Positions 62,038 through 64,000 of a stretch of DNA of 64,000 nt are shown in pieces; position 1 is the first letter of the stretch, and each line of letters starts with the position of its first letter. The notes beneath the pieces were generated by a model. That model made no database searches. It was not told where the DNA came from and saw only the letters and a list, made by a program, of their open reading frames with translations. Source of the stretch: Saccharopolyspora aridisoli (GTDB lineage: Bacteria > Actinomycetota > Actinomycetes > Mycobacteriales > Pseudonocardiaceae); assembly GCF_004348445.1 (NCBI RefSeq), contig NZ_SMKV01000010.1:62001-126000 (forward strand), read 5' to 3'. Made by a program: the position numbers and the translations under genes.

Positions 62038-63372
62038 TCAGCGCTCAGCGGCTCCCGGCGCTGCGAGCTCGACTGCCTGCTGCGGCGCGGCGCAGCATCC
62101 GCCACCCTGCTCTGCCTCGGGCTCGTCGAACAGCCCGGCCCCGCCGCACACCCCGGTCTCCGGCAGGACGAGCTCCACCCGCTCGGCGGATTCGGTGTCG
62201 CCGGCGATCGCGGCGGTTACGCTGCGGACCTGCTCGTAGCCTGTCATCGCCAGGAACGTCGGCGCCCGGCCGTAGCTCTTCATCCCGACCACGAACACCC
62301 CCGGTTCCGGATGTGCCAGCTCCTTGGCTCCGTGCGGGTAGACGGTGCCGCAGGAGTGCACGTTCGGATCGATCAACGGCGCCAGGGCGGTCGGCGCCTG
62401 CAGCACCGGGTCCAGGTCCAACCGGACTTCCGAGAGCCAGGACAGATCCGGACGGAACCCGGTCAGCACCACGACCTCGTCGACGGGCGCGCTCTTGTCC
62501 CCCTCGAACGAGGTCAGAACCAAGCGACCGTCCCCATCGGCCTCGACCGCTGCGGTGCGAAAACCCGTCATCGTGCGAACGTGTCCGGCTTCGACCGCTT
62601 GCTTGGCGCGCAACCCCAGCGCCCCGCGCTCGGGCAGCTGGTCGGCTTCACCGCCACCGAACACATCCCCCGAGCGGCCCCGGCGCAGCACCCACACGAT
62701 CTCCGTGCCAGCCACCTCCTCGGCCAGTCCGGCGAAGGCCACCAACGCGGTGAGGGCCGAATGCCCACTACCGGCGACCGCGATGCGCTTGCCCGCGAAC
62801 CGAGCCCGGACCTGGCCATCGGAGACGTCGGGCACCTGGTAGCTGATCCTGTCCCGTGCAGCGAGCTCTCCGGCGGCCGGGAGCCCGTCGCCGCCCAGGG
62901 GGTTAGGGCTCCGCCACGTCCCGGAGGCATCGATGACCGCCTGAGCCGCGATCCTCTCCTCGCCGTCGGCCGTCTCGACGTGCACCGTCAACGGCTCGGA
63001 CGCCCGCCCGGCATCCACGACCCGGTCCCGCCCGCGGCGAGCCACGCCCACCACCCGGGCACCGAAGCGCACCCGCTCCCCCAGCGCAGCCGCCAGCGGC
63101 TGCAGGTACTGCTCGACCCAATCCGCACCGGCCGGGTACGCCGCCGGATCCGGCGCGTGCCATCCCTCGCGCTCCAGCAACCGCGCCGCAGCCGGGTCGA
63201 TCAACTCCGCCCACTGCGAGAACAACCGGACGTGCGACCACTCCCGCACCGCGGAGCCGACCTCCGGCCCCGCCTCCAGCACCAAGGGCTTCAAGCCCCG
63301 CTCGAAAACTTCTGACGCAGCCGCCAGACCCACCGGGCCCGCACCCACCACGACAACCGGCAACTCGTCCAC
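62038..63372 (-). CDS. FAD/NAD(P)-binding oxidoreductase next to ArsR (ArsO/ArsT-like)
   Basis: The 444-residue flavoprotein has VVVGAGPVGLAAASEVFERG and LVLEAGPEVG (FAD-binding), VIDASGTWRSPNPLGG, IAVAGSGHSALTALVAFAGL (NADP-binding), VVLTGFRPDLSWL, and VVGMKSYGRAPTFLAMTGYEQVRS. The C terminus carries cysteines (ETGVCGG and GGGCCAAP). Such proteins occur divergently from arsR in actinobacterial arsenic loci. GTG 63372 is preferred over ATG 63396 because GGGGAG lies 4 bases upstream. The role is likely redox chemistry on arsenic or an organoarsenical, inferred from context. Confidence 0.85.
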   Translation of the reverse strand: MDELPVVVVGAGPVGLAAASEVFERGLKPLVLEAGPEVGSAVREWSHVRLFSQWAELIDPAAARLLEREGWHAPDPAAYPAGADWVEQYLQPLAAALGERVRFGARVVGVARRGRDRVVDAGRASEPLTVHVETADGEERIAAQAVIDASGTWRSPNPLGGDGLPAAGELAARDRISYQVPDVSDGQVRARFAGKRIAVAGSGHSALTALVAFAGLAEEVAGTEIVWVLRRGRSGDVFGGGEADQLPERGALGLRAKQAVEAGHVRTMTGFRTAAVEADGDGRLVLTSFEGDKSAPVDEVVVLTGFRPDLSWLSEVRLDLDPVLQAPTALAPLIDPNVHSCGTVYPHGAKELAHPEPGVFVVGMKSYGRAPTFLAMTGYEQVRSVTAAIAGDTESAERVELVLPETGVCGGAGLFDEPEAEQGGGCCAAPQQAVELAAPGAAER

Positions 63373-63386
63373 GGCACTCCCCTTTA

Positions 63387-63404
63387 CATCGATCATCTTC
63401 GATG
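63387..63404. promoter_or_regulatory. Inverted-repeat operator candidate (CATCGA-N6-TCGATG)
   Basis: A perfect 6-bp inverted repeat, CATCGA-TCATCT-TCGATG, lies just upstream of the flavoprotein start, between the divergent genes. ArsR-family operators are typically such AT-containing dyads overlapping the promoter. It is placed to repress the flavoprotein and possibly arsR itself. Confidence 0.6.
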
Positions 63405-63445
63405 AAGTTGTCTCAACTGTATCGACGCGGATCGATTGACGCAAC

Positions 63446-63453
63446 CATCGATG
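63446..63453. promoter_or_regulatory. Second CATCGATG palindrome near arsR start
   Basis: CATCGATG, the half-site pair of the neighbouring dyad without a spacer, lies 19 bases before the arsR-like ATG at 63472. Two further ATCGA/TCGAT half-sites flank it. It could be the autoregulatory site. Confidence 0.45.
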
Positions 63454-63471
63454 TGCGTCGATACTCATGGC

Positions 63472-64000
63472 ATGACGACGACGGCTCCTGAGACCGGACT
63501 GCTGCCCGCAGAGGATGCGGCCACCTACGCCGAGTGGTTCGCGTGCCTGGCCGAACCCACCCGCGTCCGCCTGCTGCACGCGGTGGCGGCGGCCGGCACG
63601 ATCAGCGTGGGCACCTTGACCGAACAGCTCGGCATCAGCCAGTCCACCTGCTCCCACCACGTGCGCAAGCTCGCCGACGTCGGGTTCGTGCTGCTGACCA
63701 AGAAACGCACCACCACCTTCGTCTCGGTCAACACCGCCTGCTGCACCGGCTTGCCGCACGCCGCCGACGCGGTCATGGGTGTCGTGGCCCGCCCCTGCTG
63801 CCCCGACGACCTCCCCGAGGACGTCACCGTCCGCCAGCTGGAACCCGGCGACTGGACGGACGTGCGTCGCATCTACGCCGAAGGCATCGCCACCGGCCAC
63901 GCCACTTTCGAAACCGACGTCCCGCCCCGCAAGTCGCTGGAGGCCAAGTGGCTGCCGGACCACCGGTGGGTCGCCGAGGTCGACGGGCAGGTCGCCGGGT
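63472..64000 (+). CDS. ArsR-family repressor fused to GNAT domain (3' end cut by window)
   Basis: The frame is open to the window end (176 codons seen). Residues 1-100 are an ArsR winged helix (LAEPTRVRLLHAVAAAG, ISVGTLTEQLGISQSTCSHH, then VRKLADVGFVLL). Candidate metalloid-binding cysteines are Cys60 in the recognition helix, the vicinal pair Cys90-Cys91 and the pair Cys109-Cys110. From about residue 118, TVRQLEPGDWTDVRRIYAEG and ATGHATFETDVPP start a GNAT N-acetyltransferase domain of the phosphinothricin-acetyltransferase/ArsN type. A fusion of repressor and resistance enzyme would let one protein sense and modify. The ATG at 63472 is preceded by no strong ribosome site. Confidence 0.88.
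   Translation, partial: MTTTAPETGLLPAEDAATYAEWFACLAEPTRVRLLHAVAAAGTISVGTLTEQLGISQSTCSHHVRKLADVGFVLLTKKRTTTFVSVNTACCTGLPHAADAVMGVVARPCCPDDLPEDVTVRQLEPGDWTDVRRIYAEGIATGHATFETDVPPRKSLEAKWLPDHRWVAEVDGQVAG

Noticed and set aside
60723..63315. Very long plus-strand frame (61024-63315) opposite DUF6653 and the flavoprotein
   Set aside because: It is the antisense shadow of two well-supported minus-strand genes and has low-complexity basic composition.

Overview
The window is GC-rich (roughly 70%) and densely coded, with GTG starts, ATGA/GTGA overlaps and strong GGAGG ribosome sites. The gene families (Pup, DUF574 methyltransferase, GAF-ANTAR regulators, DUF2188, DUF6480, DUF6292, DUF6098, UdgX, MSMEG_6728 family, ROK regulators) point to a soil-type actinomycete, most likely of the Pseudonocardiales (Saccharopolyspora-like). 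The genus is an inference. No rRNA, tRNA, CRISPR array, insertion sequence or phage gene was recognised.

Region 1 (1-20.2 kb) is a stress and accessory-metabolism region. It holds a pup gene with no proteasome genes downstream, a UdgX uracil-DNA glycosylase, a lone ectoine synthase, a GH172 plus GT39 membrane glycosyltransferase pair, a metallo-beta-lactamase-fold hydrolase, a molybdopterin oxidoreductase that has lost all four [4Fe-4S] cysteines, a DUF2231-Rieske protein, an OsmC peroxidase, an acyl desaturase, three tandem GAF-ANTAR regulators (one frameshifted), ilvD and a DUF574 methyltransferase.

Region 2 (20.9-39.05 kb) is the most striking part: an 18-kb same-strand block in two halves separated by a perfect 16-bp hairpin. 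The first half looks like an oxidative glycoside or sugar uptake system: ROK repressor, Gfo/Idh/MocA dehydrogenase, RbsA/RbsC/RbsB-type ABC importer, secreted ThuA-like protein, one cytosolic and one Tat-exported TIM-barrel isomerase, and a secreted quinoprotein-type sugar dehydrogenase with a PKD domain. The second half is an actinobacterial version of the ebo (metabolite-traffic) cluster: a myo-inositol-phosphate-synthase-like enzyme, a UbiA prenyltransferase (EboC), a TIM-barrel isomerase, EboA, a TatD-like hydrolase (EboB-like), EboE and a nucleotide-pyrophosphatase-like phosphoesterase (EboF-like), nearly all translationally coupled. I infer that a cyclitol- or sugar-derived metabolite is made, prenyl-anchored and exported, coordinated with sugar import and oxidation.

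Region 3 (39-50 kb) has an SDR, small helical and DUF proteins, an FAD oxidoreductase fused to a Rieske domain, a DUF2243 plus CtaG-like membrane pair, a HemK-type methyltransferase, an SRPBCC protein and a manganese catalase. Region 4 (50.2-53.7 kb) is a compact type III polyketide synthase cluster (chalcone-synthase-like enzyme, ICMT-type methyltransferase, FAD oxidoreductase, divergent UbiA prenyltransferase), probably for a prenylated or methylated phenolic or quinone lipid. Region 5 (53.8-64 kb) carries small membrane proteins, a GH25 lysozyme with its own terminator, a WGxxG secreted protein with a 39-residue membrane peptide downstream, and, at the right edge, a divergent arsenic-type pair: a flavoprotein oxidoreductase and an ArsR repressor fused to a GNAT domain (cut by the window end), with palindromic operator candidates between them.
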